The translations under genes and the position numbers were made by a program. Source: Cyclobacteriaceae bacterium (GTDB lineage Bacteria > Bacteroidota > Bacteroidia > Cytophagales > Cyclobacteriaceae). Taken from it: DNA of 64,000 nt. Position 1 is the first letter of the stretch. Every line of letters starts with the position of its first letter. Of this stretch, positions 7,256 through 14,795 are shown in pieces. The stretch is from the NCBI GenBank assembly GCA_028278225.1, contig JANQEU010000085.1:124001-188000 (forward strand), given 5' to 3'. The notes beneath the pieces are model-generated. The model was given only the letters and a program-made list of their open reading frames with translations. It was not told the DNA's origin and did not search any database.

Positions 7256-7846
7256 TTAGTTCGACTGATAGACAAACTTAACAGCAACTGATATATCATC
7301 TTTGGTTTCTATTTGGCCAAACATTGCCGTAGGTGGATCAACATTATAATCTGTCATCCTGATATCCTGACTTGCAGAGAATTTCAGGAATCCATCTTCA
7401 ATTGAACCTAATACATCTACCAGAACATCAATGCTCTTCCCTGCAATTGTTAATGTACCTTCAGATGTCAGGTTGAATCCACTGTCCCCGGACATTTTTA
7501 GTATCGCAGGTTTGTTCTGCACATAATTTATATATGGAAAGTTGGCGGACTTAAGGGCTGTGTAAACTTTGTCGTCCATGGCTGTTCCACGGCCACTTTC
7601 CATACCTGCCACCTGCACCGCAAATGAAAATTCCCTGATAGTGTCTTCTTCATCTAACATTAGTTGCAATTGATCGGGGTAGCCCGATACGCTGGTTGCT
7701 GTAACAGTCCAGTCATGAAGGGTCGATTCCCCACTTACTATTACACTGACCGAATCGTCGATCACCTTGAAGGTTTGTCCCTGACTATAACACTCTGTTG
7801 AAAATAATGCATTTAAAATCAGAAAAAGTGCAATTAGGTTTTTCAT
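7256..7846 (-). CDS. YceI family periplasmic protein
   Basis: 196 residues with signal peptide (LIALFLILNALFSTECYSQ). The YceI lipocalin-like barrel is recognisable from VSGESTLHDWTVTATSVSG, TAMDDKVYTALKSANFPYI, GTLTIAGKSIDVLVDVLG and the end DISVAVKFVYQ. Family members bind isoprenoid quinone-like lipids in a hydrophobic tunnel; the physiological role is uncertain. It is first of a probable three-gene unit with a SUMF1-like protein and ApbE, which hints at a periplasmic redox or quinone-linked job. A second YceI gene lies at 44687-45268. Confidence 0.9.
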   Translation of the reverse strand: MKNLIALFLILNALFSTECYSQGQTFKVIDDSVSVIVSGESTLHDWTVTATSVSGYPDQLQLMLDEEDTIREFSFAVQVAGMESGRGTAMDDKVYTALKSANFPYINYVQNKPAILKMSGDSGFNLTSEGTLTIAGKSIDVLVDVLGSIEDGFLKFSASQDIRMTDYNVDPPTAMFGQIETKDDISVAVKFVYQSN

Positions 7847-8246
7847 ATATGCTTACGAAAATTTCCTGCCATGAACTTAGCAAATACTATCGGATAATTA
7901 ATTCCTTTTTGATGAAAGATTCAGTCTTTCTAAATGGCCGGCCAACCTTCTCTTCAGGATTCAGGAAGTATGACCAAACTTCTCAAAAAATGATAAGATC
8001 ATTTTAGTTTAATTCCAAGGAACCATGACACACCGGGATGATCAGCAAATAAATCCGTAGAATATGCCTATTCCACTACGGCAGGAATCAGGAGTTTTCG
8101 TTTTCGGTACGATATCGAAAGCAATACGGCTAAAACAGCAAGAGTCCGGGCCATGCTAAAAGGTATCAAATCTGAAATAATGAAATCAAGCCTTTTCCTG
8201 GCCTAAAGGACAATTCAGAATAGGTCATGGGTGAAACTGTAAAAGG
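7847..8246. other. 400-bp intergenic region, no gene identified
   Basis: The left part should hold the promoter of the YceI-SUMF1-ApbE cluster. A plus-strand frame stays open from 8042 to a TAA at 8204-8206 (54 codons) but has no plausible start until an ATG at 8153, and its translation (FRFRYDIESN, VRAMLKGIKSEIM) matches nothing I recognise. It may be a gene remnant or chance. The far right (about 8237-8257) contains AAGGC/GCCTT around the stop codon of the DUF1579-like gene, a weak terminator-like hairpin. Confidence 0.5.
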
Positions 8247-9290
8247 CTATTTTGCCTTCAACCTAACCTTTTTCTTTAGTTCCCACGCTCCGTTCTCCTG
8301 TGAATGATATTCCCATACTATTTCGTCTCCCTCCTTTTTCCATACATTCTTCCCGGAATTGTCCTTATCCATAGTGGTCAGAATGTCTTCATTAACCGGA
8401 CCGTAAAACATCTTAAACCCGGAAGAAGGAGTATTAGTTAAAATCCCTTCCTCATAGACGTTAACATAGGTATTGAATGTTTTCAAGCTAAAAGTTCTGA
8501 TCTCACGATCCCCCTCCTTGTAAGTGAGGAATGCCAGCACAGCACAGCCGTCAAGCACAGGAAATACGTTGAATTCCGCTTCGCTCTTTTTCCACCGGCC
8601 ATTATTGTCAAGGTATTCGGCTTTACCTGACCACTGTCCAACCCAACTGTCAAAATAATCAAAAGACTCAAGGTCGCATCTTCCCCCACTATCATAAGTA
8701 AGGGGCAGTTCATCATGCGAAAGGTCAGGGGGTAACTCTTGCTTTCTTGAAAATTCCATGATCCATGTTCCTTGTGTCCATGTTTTACCACCATCTTCCG
8801 AAAAGGAATTGTCCCAACGTAGTGATGTCGGTGTAATATCACTAAACGTATATCGTTGAGTTACTATTACGGAATCATTTTTGGGAAACTCCGAAAAGAA
8901 TTCCCCTCGTCCGTGGCGAAAGCTGCCTTCCATAGGTCTGGTCCCTGATCTGTTTTTTCCGGGCCAATTCAACCATAAAGTCCAGCTGTCAGAATCCTCA
9001 TTGAAATAGCGCAGGCTGTAGCCCTTAATGCCTTCTCCCACTTTATTCTCATTCCAAAGTTCCAATATGGCTTTTCCGTCAAGGATGCTATAGATCCTGG
9101 CAGTTGACTGCACCTGATCTTTCCACAAGCCATCTTCCTGCTGGATCCGAAGGTTTACATCCCACTCCCCGATCCAAAAGTCAAATTGCCTGTATTTTTC
9201 TCCGGAGAAATTTGCAGAAACGTATGGGGAAATCTGGGGATGGCCCGGGAGGACACATACAATGGCAACTAAAAAAGTGAGAGCTTTCAT
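8247..9290 (-). CDS. Exported protein with two DUF1579-like repeats
   Basis: About 347 residues, starting at MKALTFLVAIVCVLPGHPQ, which gives a clean signal peptide; a longer start to 9326 would put 12 residues before it. Two copies of a roughly 140-residue domain are visible: the first opens FDFWIGEWDVNLRI, the second FDYFDSWVGQWSGKAEY. Both contain LDG-A-L blocks (ILDGKAILELWN, VLDGCAVLAFLT) and a W-W region. This matches DUF1579-like proteins of unknown function predicted to form a beta-barrel. The gene stands alone. Confidence 0.72.
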   Translation of the reverse strand: MKALTFLVAIVCVLPGHPQISPYVSANFSGEKYRQFDFWIGEWDVNLRIQQEDGLWKDQVQSTARIYSILDGKAILELWNENKVGEGIKGYSLRYFNEDSDSWTLWLNWPGKNRSGTRPMEGSFRHGRGEFFSEFPKNDSVIVTQRYTFSDITPTSLRWDNSFSEDGGKTWTQGTWIMEFSRKQELPPDLSHDELPLTYDSGGRCDLESFDYFDSWVGQWSGKAEYLDNNGRWKKSEAEFNVFPVLDGCAVLAFLTYKEGDREIRTFSLKTFNTYVNVYEEGILTNTPSSGFKMFYGPVNEDILTTMDKDNSGKNVWKKEGDEIVWEYHSQENGAWELKKKVRLKAK

Positions 9291-9388
9291 TTCAAGTGGG
9301 TTAATAGCAAGAACTGATCTAACCACATATGCACATTACGCAAACCCACTGTGGAATGTTGATGAAAAATGAAAGATGTCCGTGAAGT

Positions 9389-9598
9389 TTACGCCTTATC
9401 GTCTTTCTTTTCTGGGCTTTCAGGCGGTTCGGAAGTAATGTTGCCGAACTCATCAACGTACGCCATCATATCTGACAAATCACCTCCTTTTACCTTGTTC
9501 TCCTGCCGTTCCATCTTTCTTTCTTCTTTCGCCTTCTTTTTTTGTTGTTTTTTCTTCTCTTTCTGACGCTTGATAAAACTGTTCTGAGATCTGCCCAT
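9389..9598 (-). CDS. Small basic conserved protein
   Basis: 69 residues: MGRSQNSFIKRQ, a lysine/arginine/glutamate-rich helical stretch, then DLSDMMAYVDEFGNITSEPP and an acidic tail. This layout, with MGRSQ at the start and M-AYVDE-GNI-PP near the end, is widespread in Bacteroidota, often next to or fused with cold-shock-domain proteins. No cold-shock gene is adjacent here. The highly charged helix suggests nucleic-acid or ribosome binding, but no function is established to my knowledge. Confidence 0.78.
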   Translation of the reverse strand: MGRSQNSFIKRQKEKKKQQKKKAKEERKMERQENKVKGGDLSDMMAYVDEFGNITSEPPESPEKKDDKA

Positions 9599-9815
9599 GT
9601 AGATAAAATGTTTTAAACCAGGTGAAAATGCCCAAAAACGGGCTTGCAGGGAAAATAAGAATCAGATACGAAAAAAGTCGAAATTAACCAGATCGATGTG
9701 TGACAATCAAACTTTCCCCCCTGGCGAAGTTACGTTATTAATTCAACACGGCAGCCATAACTCTGTCAATAATGGTCGGTTATCCTTTTTTAACGGACAG
9801 TGATTTACCACAATT

Positions 9816-9859
9816 ATTTGTTTTACAAATGTTTTAATAATTACATTTGTTTTACAAAA
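9816..9859 (+). promoter_or_regulatory. PadR-gene promoter with twin palindromic operators
   Basis: ATTTGT-TTT-ACAAAT at 9816-9830 is a perfect inverted repeat; ATTTGT-TTT-ACAAAA at 9845-9859 is the same with one change. The TTTG at 9817-9820 (inside the first) and TACATTTG at 9842-9849 (overlapping the second) fit the Bacteroidetes -33 TTTG and -7 TAnnTTTG elements with a 21-nt spacer. The start codon is at 9869, leaving a very short leader. The likely binder is the encoded PadR protein, which would block both promoter elements at once. Confidence 0.75.
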
Positions 9860-9868
9860 GCTGTATAA

Positions 9869-10195
9869 ATGTCTAAGAACCTGGGAACACTGGAAGAAAC
9901 GATTTTACTACTTGTTGCAGTCATGGTTGATGCCGCCTACGGCTATTCCGTTTCGGAGGAATATTTCAATCACTTCGGTCAGCGCATTTCCATAAGTGCG
10001 GTTCATACCGTATTGAACAGGCTGGAAAGAAAAGGTTTTATACGTTCTGAGATGGGCGGAGCAACTAACATCAGAGGTGGAAGAAGAAAGAGAATATTCA
10101 GGATCACCAATCTTGGCCTGACCACCCTGGAGAACATTCAAAGAAACAGAATGAAACTTTGGGACATGATGCCCAAATTAAACTCCAATATATGA
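9869..10195 (+). CDS. PadR family transcriptional regulator
   Basis: 108 residues with the PadR winged helix: LGTLEETILLLVAVMVDAAYGYSVSEEY, ISISAVHTVLNRLERKGFIRSE, and the wing GGRRKRIFRITNLGLTTLE. There is no long C-terminal dimerisation domain, as in the short Bacteroidota PadR subgroup that pairs with FtsX-type permeases. Its stop TGA overlaps the ATG of the permease gene (ATGA at 10192-10195), so the two are translationally coupled. Autoregulation through the twin palindromes at 9816-9859 is inferred from their position. Confidence 0.93.
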   Translation: MSKNLGTLEETILLLVAVMVDAAYGYSVSEEYFNHFGQRISISAVHTVLNRLERKGFIRSEMGGATNIRGGRRKRIFRITNLGLTTLENIQRNRMKLWDMMPKLNSNI

Positions 10196-12849
10196 GATCC
10201 GATGATCTCGAAAATAAACCGCCAAAATGGGCTGACAGGTTCCTTGAATGGTACTGCTCAGTGAATCGTATTGATGAAATCCAGGGAGATCTGTATGAGG
10301 CCCACTATCACAGGAGCAACAGGATCGGGGCAAAGAAAGCCAACCTGTGGTTTATCTGGGATGTCATTAGGTTTTTCAGACCTTCGTCATTCGGCAAACA
10401 AAGACACATTCCAAATCCATTTGATATGCATCTGAATTATTTAAAAATATCTTATAGAAATTTCATCAAGAACAAGGTCTATAGTTCCATCAATCTGTCA
10501 GGGTTAGTAGTCGGGATCGTAAGCTGCCTGTTTATCAGCCTGCACGTACTCGAGGAGTTGAGTTATGACCGTTTTCACCCATATCCCGAATCCACCTATC
10601 GTGTGGTGATGGATATGTTTAACAAGGAAGAGCTTTCTGCAAAGAGTGCCCCTGTTTATGCGGCTGTTGGCCCTAACCTGGTCATTGATTACCCGGAAAT
10701 CATAGAATCCACCCGAATTCTACCTTTTGGCAATGGCGTATACAGCGTCAAAAGACCCGATGGAAGCCTGGTACGCTACAATGAGGAGCGCGCAGTTTAT
10801 GCGGATGAAAATTTCTTCCAAATTTTCGGATTTCCCCTTATCGATGGGAATCCCGTCAAAGTCCTCTCGGAAAGGAATCAGGTGGTATTGTCCGAGTCCA
10901 CGGCAAAGCGATATTTCGGAACTGAAAATCCAATAGGCAAGACCATAACTTACCGGGGTTTCAGGGAGGGTGTTGTCACGGGGATCATGCAGGATTTCCC
11001 CGAAAACTCTCACATGCAATTTGACATTGTCTCTTCCCTTAAATCATGGGATGGCTTTGAGGAATGGCCGCAAAACTGGGGATGGTACGACTTCTATACT
11101 TATATCAGGACAAATGATCAGGCAGATATCAACGCGCTAGCCGATAAGTTGAATAATTACCTGGAAACCAAAAAAGCAGAATCCTATGAAAACACCGGAT
11201 CCAGGGAAGTTTTATGGCTCCAGAATATTGCAGACATACATCTTTACTCCAAGGGACTGAGCTGGGAAATGGGTGAAAACGGGGGAGCGGATAAGGTGTA
11301 TTTCCTGGTTATAATTGCAGCGATGATATTGATCATTGCGTGGGTGAATTTTATTAACCTTTCAACCGCGCGATCTGTTAAACGGGCAAAGGAGGTTGGA
11401 CTCAGGAAAGTTGTAGGGGCCAGAAAACTCAGTTTGATCAGTCAATTCCTGACAGAAGCATTTGTTTACAACTTAAGTGCCGTCATTCTCAGCCTGATCA
11501 TAGTTTTTGTATCAGTCCCCATAATCAACGGGCTAATAGAGGTTTCTCTTGAAAGGACCATGTTATTGTCACTGAATGTGATCATTGGGTTGATTATCCT
11601 GATATTCCTGGGCACAATCGTTTCCGGGCTATATCCGGCTTTCGTTTTGACCAGTTTCAAGCCTTTAAACGTGCTAAAAGGCAATTTTTACAATCGACGA
11701 TCGCAGTTTGGCTTTCGCCAGATACTGGTGATCTTCCAGTTTACCGTCTCCATAATCCTTGTGTTGGGGACCGTGACGGTTGTAAAGCAATTAAAGTTTA
11801 TGCAGTCGCAGGACCTTGGACTCGATATTGCCCAAACCCTGGTGATCAGGGCTCCGAGCTCTTCAAGGGGCGGCGATGACCTGATAAATCGCAATAAAGT
11901 ATTTGCGGCAAAACTCGAACAGTTACCGGAAGCCAGGGGTTTTACGGTTTCAAGTGTTGTTCCGGGAGTCGAGAACTTCAGCATCAGTAGCTTTTTTACA
12001 AGATTCGATCCCAAGTTGAGACGAGACTGCTACCGTGTTAGAATTGACGATAAATATTTTTCGGAGTTTGGCATTGACCTGGTTACGGGTAGAAATTTCC
12101 GAAAGGAGCTGCAATCAGATTCATCTTCAGTTATTTTGAATAAGGAAGCTGTTAAACTATTCGGATTCGGGTCACCCGATGACGCTGTTGGCGAGACGCT
12201 TAATCCCGGATTGCGGTATCAATGGAAGATCGTAGGAGTAGTGGAAAACTACCATCATTCCTCCTTAAAAGAGTCGCTCGACCCCATAATATTTTATTAC
12301 CATCCAACTTCCGGAAATTTCTTCTCCGTGAAACTTGAGAATGGAAAATATCAGCAGATTGTTTCGGATATTGAGGAAATATGGGATGAAATTTATCCGG
12401 ATAACCCGTTTGATTTTTTCTTTCTGGATGAATTTTTCAATCGACAGTATAAAAGTGACCAGCAGTTTAATGTGGTTTTCAGAGGATTTGCTGCGTTGGC
12501 AATAATCGTGGCATGTCTCGGCCTTTTTGGTTTGGTTTCATTCACCACCGAACAAGGAAGAAAGGAGATCGGCATCAGAAAAGTCCTGGGCGCATCAGTG
12601 ATGAAAATTGTGCTTTTGTTTGGCAGGGATTATGCAGTATTGATAACTATTGCCATCCTGATAGCCTTTCCGCTGGGATATTATCTAATGAATAACTGGT
12701 TGCAGGATTTCGCTTACCGAACAAATATTGATCCTTACATTTTTGTAATCGGAGGTTTGACTGTGGTAGTCATCGCTTTTCTTACAGTCAGTTTCAAATC
12801 AGTTTCAGCAGCCCGATCCAATCCCGTCGGCGCGCTGAGAGAGGAATAA
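10192..12849 (+). CDS. ABC transporter permease, MacB/FtsX type with permease prefix domain
   Basis: 885 residues, starting at the ATG that overlaps the PadR stop. The first 80 residues (PPKWADRFLEWYCSVNRIDE, IQGDLYEAHYHR) form the 'permease prefix' domain seen in PadR-linked permeases. Then comes a duplicated layout: a TM helix (SGLVVGIVSCLFISLHVLEE), a MacB periplasmic domain, three TM helices including NLSTARSVKRAKEVGLRKVV, then a second TM, periplasmic domain and FtsX block (ITEQGRKEIGIRKVLGASV-like) ending PVGALREE. No ATPase gene is adjacent; one encoded elsewhere would be required. Substrates of this Bacteroidota subgroup are unknown. Confidence 0.92.
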   Translation: MRSDDLENKPPKWADRFLEWYCSVNRIDEIQGDLYEAHYHRSNRIGAKKANLWFIWDVIRFFRPSSFGKQRHIPNPFDMHLNYLKISYRNFIKNKVYSSINLSGLVVGIVSCLFISLHVLEELSYDRFHPYPESTYRVVMDMFNKEELSAKSAPVYAAVGPNLVIDYPEIIESTRILPFGNGVYSVKRPDGSLVRYNEERAVYADENFFQIFGFPLIDGNPVKVLSERNQVVLSESTAKRYFGTENPIGKTITYRGFREGVVTGIMQDFPENSHMQFDIVSSLKSWDGFEEWPQNWGWYDFYTYIRTNDQADINALADKLNNYLETKKAESYENTGSREVLWLQNIADIHLYSKGLSWEMGENGGADKVYFLVIIAAMILIIAWVNFINLSTARSVKRAKEVGLRKVVGARKLSLISQFLTEAFVYNLSAVILSLIIVFVSVPIINGLIEVSLERTMLLSLNVIIGLIILIFLGTIVSGLYPAFVLTSFKPLNVLKGNFYNRRSQFGFRQILVIFQFTVSIILVLGTVTVVKQLKFMQSQDLGLDIAQTLVIRAPSSSRGGDDLINRNKVFAAKLEQLPEARGFTVSSVVPGVENFSISSFFTRFDPKLRRDCYRVRIDDKYFSEFGIDLVTGRNFRKELQSDSSSVILNKEAVKLFGFGSPDDAVGETLNPGLRYQWKIVGVVENYHHSSLKESLDPIIFYYHPTSGNFFSVKLENGKYQQIVSDIEEIWDEIYPDNPFDFFFLDEFFNRQYKSDQQFNVVFRGFAALAIIVACLGLFGLVSFTTEQGRKEIGIRKVLGASVMKIVLLFGRDYAVLITIAILIAFPLGYYLMNNWLQDFAYRTNIDPYIFVIGGLTVVVIAFLTVSFKSVSAARSNPVGALREE

Positions 12850-12860
12850 TTGAAAACTGC

Positions 12861-14795
12861 CTAGGGCAAAATCCTGTCCGCACTGTAAACCAAATCCGGA
12901 TCGGGAATGCGGGCGTAAAATGCGTAACCGCCGAAATTGTTTTCCAATTTCAATAATAATTTGTTCCATCCTTTTTTCAGAGGAAGAACAACCTCAAACT
13001 GATCAGGCCGGGCAATATTCACAGTAAGGTACCGGTAGATTTCCACATCGTTCAGGAAAATCTTGGACCCGTCGTCACTGCTGAACATCAGTATAACTTC
13101 ACGGTTATCAGGAGAATAGACATTGGTATAAGCATATGAAATGACAAATTCATAGGGATCAAACAAATCCCACAACCGCATCCCGTAACCACCCGGAGTT
13201 CCATCGACCTTTTGCCATCTGACCTTCTGCTCACCTTTGCCAACGTATGTGGCGTTCAGATTGACCTCCTCCTCAGGCGGAAATACCATATCGATCCCAA
13301 ACCGCTCGTCGTCCGACCTCCTTGGATTATCGAAAGGACCTATCATGTACCATTCAGGAATGTACTTCCTGACAGGAGTTAGCTCGATGGCATCAAGTCC
13401 AACGATTGACGATCCGGAATTTCTGTTTGTGAGTGTAAATGCTATGGTTCCGTTTTCGACAGGTACACCATCGATCGAAATGCCATCCGCCGGAGCGACC
13501 ATTTCGGAAAAATCCTGAAACTTCACAGATTCCTTTCCGGCCGTCAGGACAAAGTCAGTGTACTCCGGCCCTTTAGTAAAGTAGAATTCCAAATTATAGG
13601 CCTGCTCATTTAAATTATTGATATTCAGTGTTATATCTGTATTTGATCCATCTTTCCATTGCAGTTCTTTATTGTTACTCCAATCACTGGAAAAATCACT
13701 CATGTCTACTACGGAAAGGGATGGAACGTTTCCGTCTACTAGTTCTTCCCCTTCGAAAACATCGTTTGGAACGGGTCTCTTGAGCACTTTTCTTAAACCA
13801 CTTTTACCTTCAGCACCGAATGGAGTATGTGGTTCTGTCTGATACCAAAATGCCGTGGTGCTGATGTCCACCGATTCCTCGTTAGCGTGTCCGTGTTCCA
13901 ATGTAACTTTGATTTGATTGTTGAAAGGGATCGCATCGCGAATGTGGTGCCTGTATGCACTGACTCTGCCTGTCTCCTGATCCAGAAGAACAAGTCCGTG
14001 ATATGGCGCTGAAAATTCACCGGTTTTGAAATACCACCCACTATTGAAATAATCCTCCATTCCGGTCCCGTAAGTGCTTGGGTAATTTTCACCATCCACA
14101 TAGATCATCTCATCCCCTTCCAGGTAAACCAGCCTCCGATCATATGACTGGCCACTATAGTGCATCCCTACAAACTGCCCTTTTCCGACTGCTTCCAATA
14201 CGATATGGTTGTCTGCCTGAATGGTTCTCACATTTCTTGTCCAGAATGCGTGGAAATAGCCCGTTTCAGAGGAAAATCCATTTTCCAGCTCATAATAGTT
14301 GATATGGTAATAGAAAGCATAAACCTCCTGCCCTGTCTGATTGATAATTTCAATTCTGGCGCTTTTGCTGAAAGGCATGGGAAAGTAGCAATAATATCCC
14401 CCGCTTGTCATTCCGATGTTTTCTGATTGAAAATGGCGATACTCAAACGGACTACCAAAGAAATCTCCTATTGGCGACCACACGGAAGGGTTTTCTTCGT
14501 CATCCCAGTAAACGGTGAGAATGATGTTCCTCAGATAATCAGGGTCCCTGGAGTCGATGGTAAACCACATTCTTGTGATCAGGCCGGGGCCTGAAACATC
14601 AAAAATTGCGGCCGTGTCGCCATCATGAATGTTGATCCGGTCATTGTTTCCCCCGGTAGTATCATGACTGGATACCTGGATCATTTTGGCATCCCGAATA
14701 TTATAAAGCTGAGTGTTTCCAATATCAAACGAATGCATCCGGTCACATGCCGAAAACGAAACAGCTATTATCAGATGGTAAATGCACTTCCTCAT
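12861..14795 (-). CDS. GH172 (DUF2961) family lipoprotein
   Basis: Start taken at MRKCIYHLIIAVSFSACDRM, giving a lipobox (FSAC) and an ATGA overlap with the upstream GH127 stop. The DUF2961 domain covers roughly residues 40-360, with VSGPGLITRMWFTIDS, GDFFGSPFEYRHFQSENIGM and the YGTGMEDYFNSGWYF motif that carries a catalytic acid in GH172. Characterised GH172 enzymes act on D-fructofuranosides or D-arabinofuranosides. A C-terminal segment (WYMIGPFDNPRRSDD; FSSDDGSKIFLNDVEIYR; LPLKKGWNKLLLKLEN) is a PA14-like beta-sandwich, probably sugar binding. It is paired with a GH127 arabinofuranosidase, which supports action on arabinose-containing glycans. Confidence 0.87.
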   Translation of the reverse strand: MRKCIYHLIIAVSFSACDRMHSFDIGNTQLYNIRDAKMIQVSSHDTTGGNNDRINIHDGDTAAIFDVSGPGLITRMWFTIDSRDPDYLRNIILTVYWDDEENPSVWSPIGDFFGSPFEYRHFQSENIGMTSGGYYCYFPMPFSKSARIEIINQTGQEVYAFYYHINYYELENGFSSETGYFHAFWTRNVRTIQADNHIVLEAVGKGQFVGMHYSGQSYDRRLVYLEGDEMIYVDGENYPSTYGTGMEDYFNSGWYFKTGEFSAPYHGLVLLDQETGRVSAYRHHIRDAIPFNNQIKVTLEHGHANEESVDISTTAFWYQTEPHTPFGAEGKSGLRKVLKRPVPNDVFEGEELVDGNVPSLSVVDMSDFSSDWSNNKELQWKDGSNTDITLNINNLNEQAYNLEFYFTKGPEYTDFVLTAGKESVKFQDFSEMVAPADGISIDGVPVENGTIAFTLTNRNSGSSIVGLDAIELTPVRKYIPEWYMIGPFDNPRRSDDERFGIDMVFPPEEEVNLNATYVGKGEQKVRWQKVDGTPGGYGMRLWDLFDPYEFVISYAYTNVYSPDNREVILMFSSDDGSKIFLNDVEIYRYLTVNIARPDQFEVVLPLKKGWNKLLLKLENNFGGYAFYARIPDPDLVYSADRILP

